Assembly: GCA_022059125.1 (NCBI GenBank)
Contig: JAEUWY010000013.1
Coordinates: 496,001 to 560,000, forward strand
DNA from: Corynespora cassiicola
Taxonomy: Eukaryota > Ascomycota > Dothideomycetes > Pleosporales > Corynesporascaceae
Reading direction: 5' to 3'
Length of the DNA: 64,000 nucleotides
A program made the translations under genes and the position numbers. The notes under the pieces are model-generated. The model was given only the letters and a program-made list of their open reading frames with translations, did no database searches and was not told the DNA's origin. Shown piece after piece: positions 45,935 through 58,474 of the stretch (its first letter is position 1; each line of letters opens with the position of its first letter).

Positions 45935-47413
45935 TCACCCCCTCAAATCCGTCGCCAGCAACCGATCCTGGTCACTCAAAAACTTGTGCTTCCTCAGCCA
46001 AGCCAGCTTCTGTCTCGCCCTGCACACCTTCCATTCTTCATTCCTTCTTACAAGTTGCCCGGGCAAATCATGCGACAACCCACGAATCGTCCTGACAGCC
46101 CTCCTCATCGACGTCCCCAGCCCAGTCCCGATCACACCCCTCCTTTCCCCTCCTCCCCGACCAGCAGTAAACCCCTCCTCCTCACCCTCATCATACACCC
46201 CCTCCTCATACTCAAACTCATACTCCTCCCCCTCCTCCAACTCATCCTCCCCATCCCCCGCCTCATACTCCCCGAACCCCACCCCCTCCATCCTTGCCCC
46301 CTCAACCTCGCGCCCCAAGAATATAGCCAAATCATACCTCTCGCGCTCCCGTGCCGCGCGCCCGCTCTCTCGCCTGTGCTGCCTTGTCCCCCTCCTGCAC
46401 GGCCAGAAGAAGCGACCGCGCCGCTGCGCCGTTGCGCGGCCGCGCTGGCCCGACGACGCGTGTGCGTGCGGTGGACCTCTGTTCTGGGGCTCTGGCGCGT
46501 TGGGGTCGTAGAGCGAGTATTCGGGGGGTGGGTCGTGGGCGGTGCGCGGGTCGGGTTCGCGGTGGACGGGGATGCGGGAGCTGCGGTGGATGTGGCGGCG
46601 GATCCAGCGGTTGCTGGTGGGGCGGGGGTCGGTTTGGGGTTGGGATTGGGATTGTGTTCTGGATCGAGATTGGGGTTGTGGTTGAGATTGGGATTGAGCT
46701 CGGGCGTGGGCTTGGGAGGCGGGGCTGGGGATGCGGTCGACGAGGGTGGGGTGGTGGTGGGGGCGAGGTCTATCTTCTGGTGGGCGGTTTGAGCTTCGTT
46801 GGGGAGTGTTTTGGGTGTTATTCCTGCTGTTCCTGCTGCCGCTGTTGGCGCTGTTATCGTTCCTATTGTTTCTGTTGTTGTCCGAACGTAGCATAGGAGC
46901 AGAAGCTGGCTGGGGTTGAGGCTGAGGTAGGATGATGCCCTGGGTCTGCGGAGCAATAGGTCGGCTTTGCCGGGTCTGTGAGGCTTGTGGATCATCTTCC
47001 CGAGTCTGGGGCGTGGGAGAAGGAATCCTGTTCACCAGCGGAACGAACCCTGAGCTGGAAGGGTCTGTCGAGCCATGGTTTCCTCGATTCATATGCCACG
47101 GAGCCCGGATCCGATCCTTCGGACGCTGCACTCCCTGGCGTGACGACGGATCTGGAGTTGTTCGAACTTGTCGTAACCGGTTGAGGAACAGTTCAGCTGG
47201 TAGCCACTCCTGCTCAAGCTCCCGCAAGAGTTCGAGGTCGATGTCGACACGCTCGTGAAGGTGAAGAGTGGTATGTGGTCTGTCGAGTACGATGCCGTAT
47301 CTTCTACAGATCTCATCGACGAAGCTTCCACATAAGTCGGTGCGTTCGATTGGAGCTAGACCATCCTGTCGATTATGAGTGGCATGACGAGTGGACCTCC
47401 TTGAGGCGGCCAT
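45935..47413 (-). CDS. Low-complexity disordered protein, 492 aa
   Basis: Single exon. Only residues about 25-85 look folded (SFVDEICRRYGIVLDRPHTT ... ELEQEWLPAELFLNRLRQV). The rest is repetitive: a duplicated LVNRIPSP/LVDRIPSP element, Asn/Arg-rich and Gln/Ser/Pro repeats (QSQSQPQPQSRSRTQSQSQP, about 230-260), a PPPEY motif, a His/Arg block, and an acidic Glu/Tyr stretch (EEGEEYEFEYEEG). A basic helical tail ends the protein. PPxY could recruit a Nedd4/Rsp5-type WW domain, which is inference. No homologous family recognised. The antisense frames are shadows of the repeats. Confidence 0.65.
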   Translation of the reverse strand: MAASRRSTRHATHNRQDGLAPIERTDLCGSFVDEICRRYGIVLDRPHTTLHLHERVDIDLELLRELEQEWLPAELFLNRLRQVRTTPDPSSRQGVQRPKDRIRAPWHMNRGNHGSTDPSSSGFVPLVNRIPSPTPQTREDDPQASQTRQSRPIAPQTQGIILPQPQPQPASAPMLRSDNNRNNRNDNSANSGSRNSRNNTQNTPQRSSNRPPEDRPRPHHHPTLVDRIPSPASQAHARAQSQSQPQPQSRSRTQSQSQPQTDPRPTSNRWIRRHIHRSSRIPVHREPDPRTAHDPPPEYSLYDPNAPEPQNRGPPHAHASSGQRGRATAQRRGRFFWPCRRGTRQHRRESGRAARERERYDLAIFLGREVEGARMEGVGFGEYEAGDGEDELEEGEEYEFEYEEGVYDEGEEEGFTAGRGGGERRGVIGTGLGTSMRRAVRTIRGLSHDLPGQLVRRNEEWKVCRARQKLAWLRKHKFLSDQDRLLATDLRG

Positions 47414-50280
47414 CGACTAAAGTACGATGGCTACGCCCACAACAAAGATGTGGAAAATGAGTGTAAGAAGAAATGAAGTTCAAAGATTCTATGGGAAGAT
47501 TTTAAATAAAAAAAAAGTAATGATGAGGCCATGAACAAGGTGCGTCAAACGGTTGAGATCATGGGATGCAATTTTATTGTTCCCGAGTGGTGTGTAATGT
47601 GCTACCGAATGTTTTCAACAATGCATGTGCTGGATCTATTTCCAGTTGATAAAGCATCCCAGGCCATTTGAGTATTCTAATGATCCAGAAAAAAAGGTGC
47701 GATAAGACGTTGTCAAATCAATTGATTCCAATTACGAAAAAGTCGTCAAATCTCAGTCTTCGCAGTAACAAATCATCTACCGTGTATCAAAAGGAATAAG
47801 AGGTCAGCATTTATCAAAATGGAGTAAGATGAGATCCTAGGACATTTTGAAATATCTAAATGACGATCTTCAAACAAACCTTTTTAAAGCCGTTGTACAT
47901 TTGTGATCAAAGGAGCGCTAATTGCTGTCTTATGAACGGTGTGGGGGCACACTGTATATGCTGGTACGCTTATTATTCAACATCCACATTCTTTATTACC
48001 CCTCACTGGTCCCGGTTGAGTATACATTTGTTTGATTCTGTTCCTAAAGAACGTGACAGGAACATTACATGCCCGGTCCCTTACCGATCAATCAGTTGAA
48101 CCGGAAATTGCCGACAGCAATGCCCAGATAATACACAGAGAATGGCGTGTTTACCGAGTAGCCCAGACTTTATACTTATTGTACTGGGCTTTACATGATT
48201 TGGAGCAATCACATGCCTCAAGTCAGTTGACACATGTGAAGATACATCTGCTAAGCCTTCAGAACCAATTAAGGGACGGCAATTCGCAATACCTTCTAAT
48301 TGAAAAACTGCTACGGCCACTGCATATGACATATGATCATTCTGATACTTCAAATTCAAGTGCTTTTAAAAGGGGGGCGAATATTTTCTTCTGGACGTTC
48401 TTACGAAAGCAGTCAACAAGGACCTATATGTGCGAAGGCTTTGGCTCTGATTACAGTATATTTACAATAGAGAGCAGTCTAGAGTTAAATCAATTTTTAG
48501 AGAGACAAAGGATATTTTGATCAGATATGTTAGCTGTACTCTCAGTGCTAGAGAGAGCTTCCTAACAAATCGTAACGCGATTTAGGTCGTGGAAGTGTAG
48601 GAATTAGCGGTGGAGATGAAGGTTAAATATGGCTAAGCCAGGCAAGGAATGTTTCCAAGAACTTCATTGACACTACTGAGTTTTGGAGAACATCTGGCCG
48701 GAGGCATTGTGCTTATGTAGAGCTAGAAAGATGATCCTCTTTGTGTCCCACGAAGTACTACCGGTCGTGGTACATGTGGCATTCACCCGTTTATATTGTC
48801 ACGTCACCCTCATATCCACTTAGTATCTAACACGTACGCTGCTATATTCGACTCTTGTATTTCATTTCCGGGAAGTACGGCACAGAGAAATTCAAATTTC
48901 TGCAGTCGGTTGATGGGGCGACGATATTGCGAAACTTTTGGCGACGTCAAAGGAACAGTGCTAACTGCATATGCACCTCGTTACCTGTACCGCGGGCGAA
49001 ATTCTAGATTCAGTGCAATCTCAATCCTAGTCGAACTGCATTTTCCATGCGCTTGAGGCTTTGATGGTCTTATTTAATTACCGGGGGAATTAACGGTTTC
49101 GCCAAAAAATTTGTTCAGGATGCGGCACAGCACAAGTCGACACAAAGACGGTGTCGGCGGGTCAATATTCTCGTCGCATCATGCAGGGCTAATGTTGAGC
49201 CTGAAGGTGAATTAGGCAGCTGGTCTCAATGGCGGGTGTTCACGCCATATGATTTCTCCACCGTTCCCCACCAACCGCACGACAATACCAAGAGTACCCG
49301 TTGCGGAATGCACAAAGCGAGGATACAAGCCAGCGGGTGATATGGTGACGGCCCTTCTCTTTGATCATGCGGTGTCCATCAAGGTGCGATACAGGCCCGG
49401 CTTATCGGCAACCCCCAAACTCCCCTCCTCTTGAGATGCCACCTCCACGGCCTGGAAGACGGCGATTTGAATACAACTGGAAAAAGAAGGCGACGACGTC
49501 CTTGAACAAAGGGTCCAGAGACACGGTATTTGGATTTGGCTGATGCATGCCCCTAGGCGCGTTCGGCTACTCGGATCACCAGCAAGCGAATCAACGCCTC
49601 CGGGTCGGCTCACCCCTCCGACGGAGAAGCAAAACATATGGCAAAGAGGCGTGATAGACGCCATATCACCGTTGCACAGGGCTCGTCTATCTCTGCAGGC
49701 ACATGCCTTGACACATGGCAATTGCAACTCGACCGTCGGACGGGTACAAGGAACAGCGTGCGCGGCCAATGATGACCATCCCAAGAACCCGTTATCGTTC
49801 CCTCGGTGTTGGTCTATACTGGGTTAGGATGCGCCCTTATCAACACCAAGGCCCCTATCCCATGCGTTCCACCACTCTGAAAATTGCCTAATTCTTCCAA
49901 GCGTACAAAGGTGGCTTGGCCGTTAACGATGTGCGGTTTTAGCCTGACCCAAGCCTTTGCTCCTTCGCGCAGCCTCCAAATCAGACGCTGGGCTCACGCT
50001 TCGTGGACGGAAGGAATCCTCGGCACATTGCACTCTTGGGAATGAACTGTAGCCCTTATCAGTTGCCAAGGCGGCCTCTTGTTTACGATGGGGGATGGGG
50101 GTAGCACGTAGGAACGTGTGGAGCTGGAGGGCCTTAATCCGGACCAGCGTGTCTTTGGCATGGGAATCATGAGACGGAAGCCTGGACATAATATATGAGT
50201 CGATGCCCCCTGCTCACGGAACGTCCCTCCTTTGCAGCATCCTCGGATCCAGACATTCTTCCCAGTGAAGCACGTCCAAA
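47414..50280. other. Gene-poor 2.9 kb, AT-rich at 47.4-48.6 kb
   Basis: The left third is AT-rich, with dense stops. The longest frame (48032-48520, +, 162 codons) lacks motifs and a start context. The right part is the promoter side of the ammonium transporter. No transposon ends or inverted repeats recognised by eye. Confidence 0.5.
49792..50061. promoter_or_regulatory. HGATAR (GATA-factor) sites upstream of the ammonium transporter
   Basis: Three ttatcR strings on the + strand, i.e. YGATAA on the other strand, lie at 49792-49797, 49837-49842 and 50056-50061, within 500 bp of the start codon. Fungal ammonium permeases are known targets of AreA/NIT2 GATA factors. Such 6-mers also occur by chance, so this is suggestive only. 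Confidence 0.35.
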
Positions 50281-52036
50281 ATGGAGGCAGCCAACATGTT
50301 GTTCAAGAGGCACGACCCAGTCATCGTGAGTACACGCCCCTTCTGTGCGTGCGGCGACGTTGAGACGACACCGTATCTGGCGATGATTTTCTGGTTGCAC
50401 AGATATCAGAGCGCAACGGTTCCTTTCCGCTCAGCCTTCAGTTTCAGACTGCTATTCCACGTGCTTCTATATCAGAGCTAAAGCTGACCTCCATCCACAG
50501 CCCGAGTATGACGAGTCCAAGCCCAATGGCGGCAATTCCCTCGACGAAGATGTCAACCTCCAGTACCAGGGACTCGAGTTCCACTACATCTACCTCATCA
50601 TCATGGCCTTCCTGGTGTGGTTGATCATCCCCGGTATCGGTTTCCTCTACAGTGGTCTCGCTCGTCGCAAATCCGCCCTGGCCCTCCTCTTCCAGTCTTT
50701 TGCTGTCATGGGAGTGTGAGTCTACAATAATACCAAACGAGATAACGTGGTCATTAATAAATAATAGTGTATGTTTCCAATGGATGTTTTGGGGCTACAG
50801 TCTGGCGTACTCGCGCACTGCCAGTCCCTTTATTGGCAACATGGCCAACTTTGGCTTGATGGACGTTGGTGTCGCACCGTCGCCCGGTTCGGCTTTGATT
50901 CCAGAGATTGTCTTCTGTCTCTACCAGATGCTCTTCTGTGCCGTTACCGTTCAGCTTGTGATTGGAGGTTCTTTTGAGCGTGGTCGCATCATGCCTTCCA
51001 TGGTCTTTGCCTTTTGCTGGGCTACCATCGTTTACTGCCCCATCGCTTGCTGGACCTGGAATGGCAACGGTTGGCTTTTCAACCTTCCCTCTCTTGACTT
51101 TGCTGGTGGTGGTCCTGTCCACGTCGCCAGTGGTTGGTACGTAGAGATCAACCCAGATTCCGTCACTTGTTACTTACCCCACTCTTTAGGTCTGCTCTCG
51201 CCTATGCCTTCGTTCTCGGAAAGCGTCTCAACAAGGGCGAAAGGATCCACGCAAAGCCCCACAACCCCACCCTCGTTTTCATCGGCACCGTTTTTATCTG
51301 GTTCGGATGGTTTGGCTTCAACGGTGGATCCGCCTTGAACGGCTCCATGCGTTCCATGATGGCTGCGTTCAACACCAATACCGCTGCTTCCTTTGGTGTT
51401 CTGGGCTGGGTGCTAGTTGACTATGTCCGCACCAAGGGTCGCTTTTCTGTCGTCGGAGCCTGCTCTGGTGCCATTGCCGGTCTTGTCGGAATCACACCCG
51501 CTGCCGGTTTCGTCTCCGTCTGGATCGCTGCTTTGATTGGTTTCTTGACTGGTGTTGTTTGCTCGCTGTGCCACAACATTGACAGGTGGATCAGGATTGA
51601 CGAGGGCATGGATGTCTTCAAGCTCCACGGTATTGGTGGCATGACCGGATCCTTCCTTACCGGTATCTTTGCTCAGGGGTGGGTTTCCGCCCTTGACGGC
51701 TCCTCAAACTACCAGGGTGCTCTTGATGGAGTTGGCGTTCAGGTCGGTCGCCAGATTGCCGAGATCTGCGCCGTTTCGTCCTACTCTTTCGTTGTGTCTT
51801 GCATCCTTCTCTACGCCCTCAAGTACATTCCCTTCATGCACCTTCGTGTCAGCGAGGAGGCCGAGATGATCGGTCTTGACGTCGACCAGTTCTTTGACGA
51901 GCAGATTGGTGACTGGAGCATGATGGAGCAGAGCACTTTCCACAACGGTGTTACTGGAGCGGGTACCCATCACAGCAGCCAGGCCAGCGTCAAGGCAGAG
52001 CCTGCGGCTGCCCCTGCGGCTACCAAGGCCGAATAG
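50281..52036 (+). CDS. MEP/AMT/Rh family ammonium transporter, 491 aa
   Basis: Plasma-membrane ammonium permease. Exons 50281-50325, 50501-50715, 50768-51136, 51190-52036; introns 175, 52 and 53 nt, all phase-consistent. Family hallmarks are GLEFHYIYLIIMAFLVWLII and GFLYSGLARRKSAL (first helices), FQWMFWGYSLAYS, the signature DFAGGGPVHVASGW made by the third splice, WFGWFGFNGGSAL, and the twin-His line HGIGGMTGSFLTGIFA. About eleven hydrophobic segments are present. The C-terminal tail has the conserved ALKYIPFMHLRVSEEAEMIG and DVDQFF regulatory stretch, followed by an Ala/Lys tail. The start ATG is in context aaaATGG. Confidence 0.95.
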
Positions 52037-52392
52037 CTTGCAGTTACATGCAGTGTTGGAAAAGACGGGAAAAGTTGTGTGTGGTGGCTGTAAATAATGG
52101 TTATACCCCATTGGAAATGATGTCCCCTCGTTTGATACTTGGGTCTCGGTTTTACTATCAGTCTTTGTAATTAGCATCCCTAATAAATTGGAACTTACTT
52201 CGTCATGGGTCTTTCTAGGTCTTGACCATGCATGTTATTGGCAATGGCACAAGCGGTACCGAGCCCAGTCATAGTTTTCAAGGGGTTGTAAAGGTACTGA
52301 GCCCTGAAATACCTCGAGGCATAATTCAAAACCACGCACGGACGAAGTCTACGAATGTTCTCTAAAGACATACCTAGCCTCTGAACCACCAT
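52037..52392. other. Convergent intergenic, 356 bp
   Basis: 3' sides of the ammonium transporter (+) and the HAD phosphatase (-); nothing else seen. Confidence 0.45.
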
Positions 52393-53290
52393 CTACTCCA
52401 CAATCCGAATCCCATACTTCTCGTACGGAAACCCCTCCAACGATCTCCTCATCTCCGCCCTCCCATCCTCCGCCACCAAACCCTCCTCCCCAACATCCAC
52501 CGCCCCCTTCCCAAACTCCGGAACCCGTCCATCCACCTCCGTCCTCCCCATCAAAACATCCATCTCCAACCCCCCACTCACCCCCGCCAACCCTGGATGC
52601 GGCACCCAAACGACCCGCATCCCCGCCCTCCTCGCGGCCTCCACCCCCGCCACGGAATCCTCAAACACCAAACACTCTTCAGGCGCAATCGCACCCTCTC
52701 CGCTCTCCTTGGCAGCTTCATTGAGCCGCTTGAGCGCGAGCAGGAAGATGTCGGGCTGCGGCTTCTTCCTGCTGTCGGACATTTCGGGGTCGTCGCCGAA
52801 GACGTGGAGGGTGGGGTTGGGGAAGGCGGCGTGCATGAAGGGCATGTGGGATGTTTTGAGGGCGAATTTTTGGCGGCCGGCGGAGCTGGCGAGGGAGAGT
52901 TTGGGGGGTGGGGCGGTCTTTGTGGAGAGGGTTGTGAGGAGGGATTCTACGCCGGGGAGGGGCTTGCTGGAGGCGAAGAGGTGGGTGTGTTGTTTTTCTT
53001 TGGTGGTCCATTCAGAGAGGGTGAGGGGGACCTGAGCCCAGTTGAGGAGGCGCAATGTGCCCTGGATCGAGGTGTGAGTGGGTGGAGGTGCGAGAGAGAG
53101 GCGTCATAGTGGAAGGACTTACAGGAGTCCCCCTGCTCTGTTGTGTAGCCTTTATTTCCCAGGGATAGTCGGGCCTGCCGTACTCGTGCAGGATCTTATT
53201 ATAGATTTCTGTGTAAATGTCTTCCGAGTTGATGAGCGTGCCGTCCACGTCGAAGATGCATGCCCGGACAGGGGGAAATTCTTGAGCCAT
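52393..53290 (-). CDS. HAD-superfamily phosphatase (GS1/beta-phosphoglucomutase-like subclass), 278 aa
   Basis: Exons 53123-53290 and 52393-53061 (intron 61 nt, gtaagt...ccag). Motif I FDVDGT (Asp14, Asp16), motif II LSLASSAGR, motif III Lys in RKKPQPDIFLLAL, and motif IV VFEDSVAGVEAARRAGM are all present in order, so the enzyme should be active. The helical cap lies between motifs I and II (IYTEIYNKILHEYGRP, LNWAQVPLTLSEW). This subclass dephosphorylates small phospho-metabolites (e.g. pseudouridine-5'-phosphate or sugar phosphates); substrate is not decidable here. The ATG at 53290 is preferred as the first true ATG. Confidence 0.9.
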
Positions 53291-54369
53291 TTCTCTTAGC
53301 ACAGGACTACGGGTTGTGTCTGTTGGTTCTGTGGCTTAAGCTTTACATGGGCATTGTTCAAGTCTACCCCGCATGAACTAGCGGGGGCTAGGCTCGATTG
53401 AGTGCTCTACAGTACTCTCCAGCTCAGATGCCTGGCATGTTCTGATAGCAGCCACTTAATGCTCTGTTGGCCCTACTATTGACTGCCCTAATTGTTCAAA
53501 AAGCTGTGCTGTGCTGGACATCTAATCAAGAGGGAGGACTGTACATGCGTTTCAGCCAACACCATTTGCAGCCTTGACTGGCTATCCATCACGGCAAGCA
53601 TTGGAAAGCCGCACTTATCTAGTATCGAGGTCGCGGATACCGCCAATAGTTGCAAACCATATGAAAAAAGACTCTAAACACTCACCAATCGTGAAGGAAC
53701 ACGCACATCCTATGCAAGATTTTAAACAAGCCATCTGCCAGGGGATCTCACAACAAGTCGCAAGAACAAAGCATGAAGGCAGCGCATTTGGAAGTTTTCC
53801 ATGTATTATTTGCACAAAAGCAGCTGTCTGTAAGCCCTCCCTCTCGTGTCCCATGTCATGATCTGCATTCGAAAACTCTTCCATCAGACGATCCAGCAAG
53901 CTAGAGTCCGGCAGCGCATACGCGGTGCACACAGAGCAGGCAAAGCAGAAGCAAATCAGAAGTCGTGAGACATTCGTTCCATCAGATTCGTCCCGACTGC
54001 AGAGAGCTGTGAAAAAAGAGGAATAGCAACCAACACGCATACATGTATGAACGTGTCATTCCCGTCATGAAAGGTGGAAACGGGCGCCAAAACGAACCGA
54101 CTGTGTAGTCGACCCGGGCAATAGCCGGAATGATGTTGCTGAAAGAGAAAAAACATATTGCAATACAAAGGGTACCCAAGCCGTGCACTCCGAAGCCTCG
54201 TACGCCGATGCCGGTCAGACTGGCGATCCGAGGCAGAATAGGTTCCCGATAAAGACTGATTGATCAGACGCTCTCTCTGTGGAGAAGCGACCGTAGAAAA
54301 CTCAGGTCGAAGAAGCACTTGAATCAATCAAGACTTTATTCCACCATGGTGAAATGTTTCGCCCAAGGT
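53291..54369. other. Gene-free 1.1 kb
   Basis: Between the HAD gene start and the 3' end of the long disordered-protein gene (both minus). Small frames (e.g. 53615-54040) show hydrophobic runs but no coherent protein. No RNA gene recognised. Confidence 0.45.
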
Positions 54370-57300
54370 TTAATGAACTGGGGCAGCCGGCGCAGCCCGT
54401 CTAGCCCAGGTGTTATTGTTACTGTTGTTGTGTGGAGGAGTAGAGCGGTTGCTGTTCCATCCATTGCCTCTGGAATCGCGGTTTGTGTTCGTATTTGATC
54501 CTTGACCGTAGGTCGAGGGCTTGCGTGCGCGAGGATTCTGGTTCTGATTTTGGCCTTGGCCCTGGCCCTGGCTCTGGGCCTGACCAGAAGGAGTGCCATT
54601 AGGCGTGATGTTGCGTCGGGACTTGTTAAATGCAGATCCTTTACGAGCTCCATTTCCACGCTTGATCGGCATCGATCTAGTGACCGCCTCGCGCATGCTG
54701 CCGAAACGAATCACAACATCCATATTATCGGAGCGAGAATCATGATCGAAGAAGCTAATGTTTGGCTTTGTCGTGGCCTCGGGAGGAGTTCGCTGGAGCT
54801 TGGAGTTCGGCCGAGCTACTGGTGGGAAACCAGCCGGCGGTTCATTTGCAGCGAGGTGGGGCACCTTGGACAGTCTCACAATAGGCAAGGATCCAAACTC
54901 ACGCTCCTCCAAGAGCACACATTCAGCACTCGTGCGCGTAACCACCTCACTGCTGCCATCGTTCGCAAATGTGACCCTCTGGACAGCATTTGGGAGAGAG
55001 ACAGTGGCAGAGGTCTTGCTCTCGCGGACATCAAGCGGAGCCTTTGATGATGCGGCCACAGCAAGAGAGCCAGGCTTTGCTGGAGTGGCAGGGTAACCCT
55101 TGGCAATCGGAGCTGGAACAGGAGCAGGAGGTGATTTCTCAAGCAGACTGTTGAACCTAGCTTGCCATTCGGGATTCAAGGCAAGAGGCCGAGCACCCAT
55201 ACCAAAACGACGGGGTGGCATGCTGACGGGAGCTTCTGCCACGGCTGGCTCAGAGGGAGGAAGTCTGACGCGCGGTGATGGCTTAGGCATCCGGACGACT
55301 GGACGGTTAGTATCACCAGTGAAAGCGGGGTGCGACTCCGTCTCTGGCGGAGGTGGAGAGTCCGTCTGCTTCGAAGCTGGGGACGATTGTGGGGTAGTGT
55401 CTGAGGGCCTGGGGAAGAACCGCGAAGAGCGTGCGCCTTGGCCAGCCGATTGAAGGTGAGTGCCCTGGCCAATGGCCTGTGGCGGGGTGCCTTCACCAGC
55501 TTGCTTGCTAGCCTCGTCCTTGACCTTGAGGTCGGTCGTAGGAAGCGTCTGAGCCAACTTGGATTTCACGCTCTCATCAATAACTTTGTTGTGCAAAGTT
55601 GATTGCGACTTGCCCTGCTGGTCGGTGTACTTCTCTCGGATTTCCGGCCGGAAGCCTTCACCCAAACGTTCAAGCTCTTGGCGGGACTTCACGGCAAGGT
55701 CCTGGTCGTCGCGACGAATGTTGGCATGGAAGTTTCCCCAGCCCTTGTCTGCCGGTGGAGCAATTGGCCCCGGCTTAAGCGCAGCATTAGTCTGAGTTGG
55801 CATCGTCGTGGCTTGTGAATAAATTGTTTGTTGTGCAAACGGCTGGCTTGGTGCGACTGGTGGCTGCGACGAGGAAGGCTTGAGCGAGCCGATCGGGGCG
55901 GTTTGGGCAGACTGAGGCTGCGGAGGAAGTTGCTGCGGACCTACCGAGGGAGGTTGGCCGCGGTAACTAGCATCAAATGTGCCGTTTCCAAGTGCCCTGT
56001 CTTTAGCTTGAGGGGGACCCCAAACGTTGGAGGCCCAGGGACGCGATTGAGGGAGAGAAGATGACCATGGGCCTTGCGAAGCAGAAGATGGTTTGGTTCC
56101 TTGAGTGGCAGCCGCTTCGGATTGTTGTGTGGGACCCTGCGTTTGTTCCGGCTGCGACTTGTTCCGCTCCGAGTCGCGGGTGAAGGTAGGAGGTGAAGTT
56201 GGGAGTTTCGGCTGAGCCTCGGCTGGCGCATTTGATGGCGATGCATTTGTCTTAGACAAAGACTCCGCAGCCTTGACTGACCTCGCTCCAGCTGCCGAGT
56301 CGTGATGATAGGGCTTCTTCACCGGATGAGGTTGATGAACCTTCATGACGCCATACTGAGCGACCTCTCCCTCTGAGGTAGGAACAGGCGGTTTTGGAGG
56401 TGATTTGATAGGAACAGGAACTGCCTTGTCCTTTTGTGGAGACTGCTCAGCAGCAGGCTTCTCCTCCGTCTTTGGGGGTGCCAGCTCTTCCATCTTCTTG
56501 CGCAGACGCTCTCGCTTCTCTTCTTCTGCCTTCTTTTCCGCCTCCATACGCTCTTGATGTGCGCGCTTGGCACGCTCGATCTTCTCACGCATCAATCGCT
56601 GTTGCATTTCGGCTGCAGTTTCGATGGGCATATCCTGAATAGCCGAGTCCTGATTGCCTGTTGAGGCCACGGAACCATAGGGCGAAAGAGGCTGGGCATT
56701 GGAGAGGCTAGGAGACGCGCTCTGCGCGAGCGGAAGACGATCGGGAACGTTCTGGCCGTGGGCAAATGGTTGACGAGGTGCATCTGGAGCCGGTGCATCC
56801 AAACCATTTACTGAATGCGATTCACGTCGCTGCATCATAGACGGATGAGGGAGATCTGGCGCCCGCCTGTCTATTGACATACGCCTGCCACTGCCTCCAC
56901 TGACATTCGACGAGTTCCTCCTCCTACCCCAACTCGATCCCTCGGCACTGGACCGGGACGTCTGGAACGCTGCCGATGGCTCCGCTGGGCCGTCATGAGG
57001 TCGCTGAAGAACAGAAGGCTGGTGTCGATAGCTGTCACGGAAAGACCCGCGTCGCATATCGTTGACAGGTTCGTAGCGGCCATTGTGAGAGTTGAACAAT
57101 TCACGATTTCCACGGTCATCGCGCCATGAGCGGTTAAAATCATCCGGGGCAATCTCTTTAGCTGGCGGAGGCATTGAGTCATATCCTCGGGCATCTCCTT
57201 GCAAAAGTCGAGGGGGTTGTTGAGAGGGTGGGTTGGCCTGGATGGGTGATACCTTTTCAACCGGAGGCAATGTAGCCCATGGTGACTTGACGGGTGCGCC

Positions 57301-58474
57301 AGTCGAAGGCTTCGCTACCAAGGTAGGCTTGTCAGACTGTCCTTTCGCAGACAGACTTGGCTTCGTAGATCCAGATAACGATGCGCCAGGCTTCAGAATG
57401 GTCTTGGTTCCGCCGGTCGAGCTGAGTCTCTGGGAAGTCGTGGGTGGCGTGGGTGTCGGTTTAGGGGGTTCCGGCGGGGTCTCCTTTTTGGGCGCTGGCT
57501 TTGGTTCCTCCGGTGGCGGCGGTTGGTTTTCCACTGCAGCTACCGTCGATTTTGTTCCATCCATCCACTGAACTGTGTCGGGTGCCCAGTCGTCCTCATC
57601 GTCGTCGATATCAGCCCATTTTGCCTCCTTTCCAGCTTCATCCGCCTGTAAACGAGTCGCAAGATGAATTCCGTACTGCTGCTTGAGTTCCTCGTCGGTG
57701 AATTGTTTAGGCGGCGCCGGTGGAACTGGTTGGTTCTTATTCCAAACCTTGCTCGCGTCTGGACCGGAGGTAGTTCCGTTCATTTTAGACAGAGAGCGGG
57801 AGACATTGCCGATCCCACTTCCCGACTTCGCGACAAGGCGGGCCTTTCCAGTCTGTTGAGTAGACACAGCGGGTTGGCCAGTGGGGGCTGCTTTCTCTCC
57901 AGCTCGTGCTGGAGGCGTTGATACAGCAGACTTGGCCAGAAAGTTCTTGGTAACAGAAACGGATTTGAACGAGGCAGGCCTCTTGACCGAGTTCGAGCGC
58001 AAATGACCTCCGGCCCGTTTAGACTGGTCCACACTTCCAGGGCGACTGATGTCTGTATCAGATCCGCCGCTGGCATCTCCCACGGCTTGTAGCGACTCGG
58101 ACGCCGACTGCTCGCCCGAATCCCCATTGACTAGCTGCTCCTTCGACTCCTTTGCACTTTCAGTTCCAGTTGACGCCTGCTTCGGTCAGCACGGGTTGCT
58201 TAGCACCATCCACCCACTTGAGGCTTCGACTCACTGTATCCGCGCCATCCTTTCCCGGTGCCTGTACGCTGTCGGCCTGAGTGGTGGTCGCATTCGTCGC
58301 ATTCGTAGATGTAGAGTGAGCTTCTGAAGTGGTCGGTTTCGCGTTGGTTGGGCCCGAGGGCGCCCCGCCGTCGCCGGCGGTGTTGCTGGTAGATGTCGCA
58401 GTGTCGTCGATGGGCGATGGGCCACCCATCGACTGTGCTTCCTTTACCACATCGTGGGTGATCTGCTCTGCCAT
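54370..58474 (-). CDS. Large disordered conserved protein, about 1348 aa
   Basis: Exons 58235-58474 and 54370-58176; the 58-nt intron has gtgagt, gctgac branch and agcag acceptor, phase 0. Almost entirely Pro/Ser/Gln/Lys-rich. Recognisable islands are a short helix/acidic-Trp segment (FTDEELKQQYGIHLATRLQ then KWADIDDDEDDWAPDTVQWM, about residues 210-260), a charged coiled coil (IERAKRAHQERMEAEKKAEE, about 590-650), SFFDHDSRSDNMDVV, and a C-terminal GQ/NQ-repeat and Arg/Asn/Gly tail (GQGQGQNQNQN; NSNNNTWARR). Composition resembles RNA-associated or stress-granule-type fungal proteins, but I do not recognise the family. The start follows the in-frame Met MAEQITHDVV; a farther upstream in-frame Met exists at about 58567. 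Confidence 0.8.

Noticed and set aside
48032..48520. 162-codon + frame in the AT-rich patch
   Set aside because: No domain, no splice signals and poor start context; could be chance.
58177..58234. In-frame-looking SRSLKWVDGAKQPV read through the first intron of the large disordered-protein gene
   Set aside because: The segment is 58 nt (not a multiple of 3) with strong splice signals, so read-through would break the frame.
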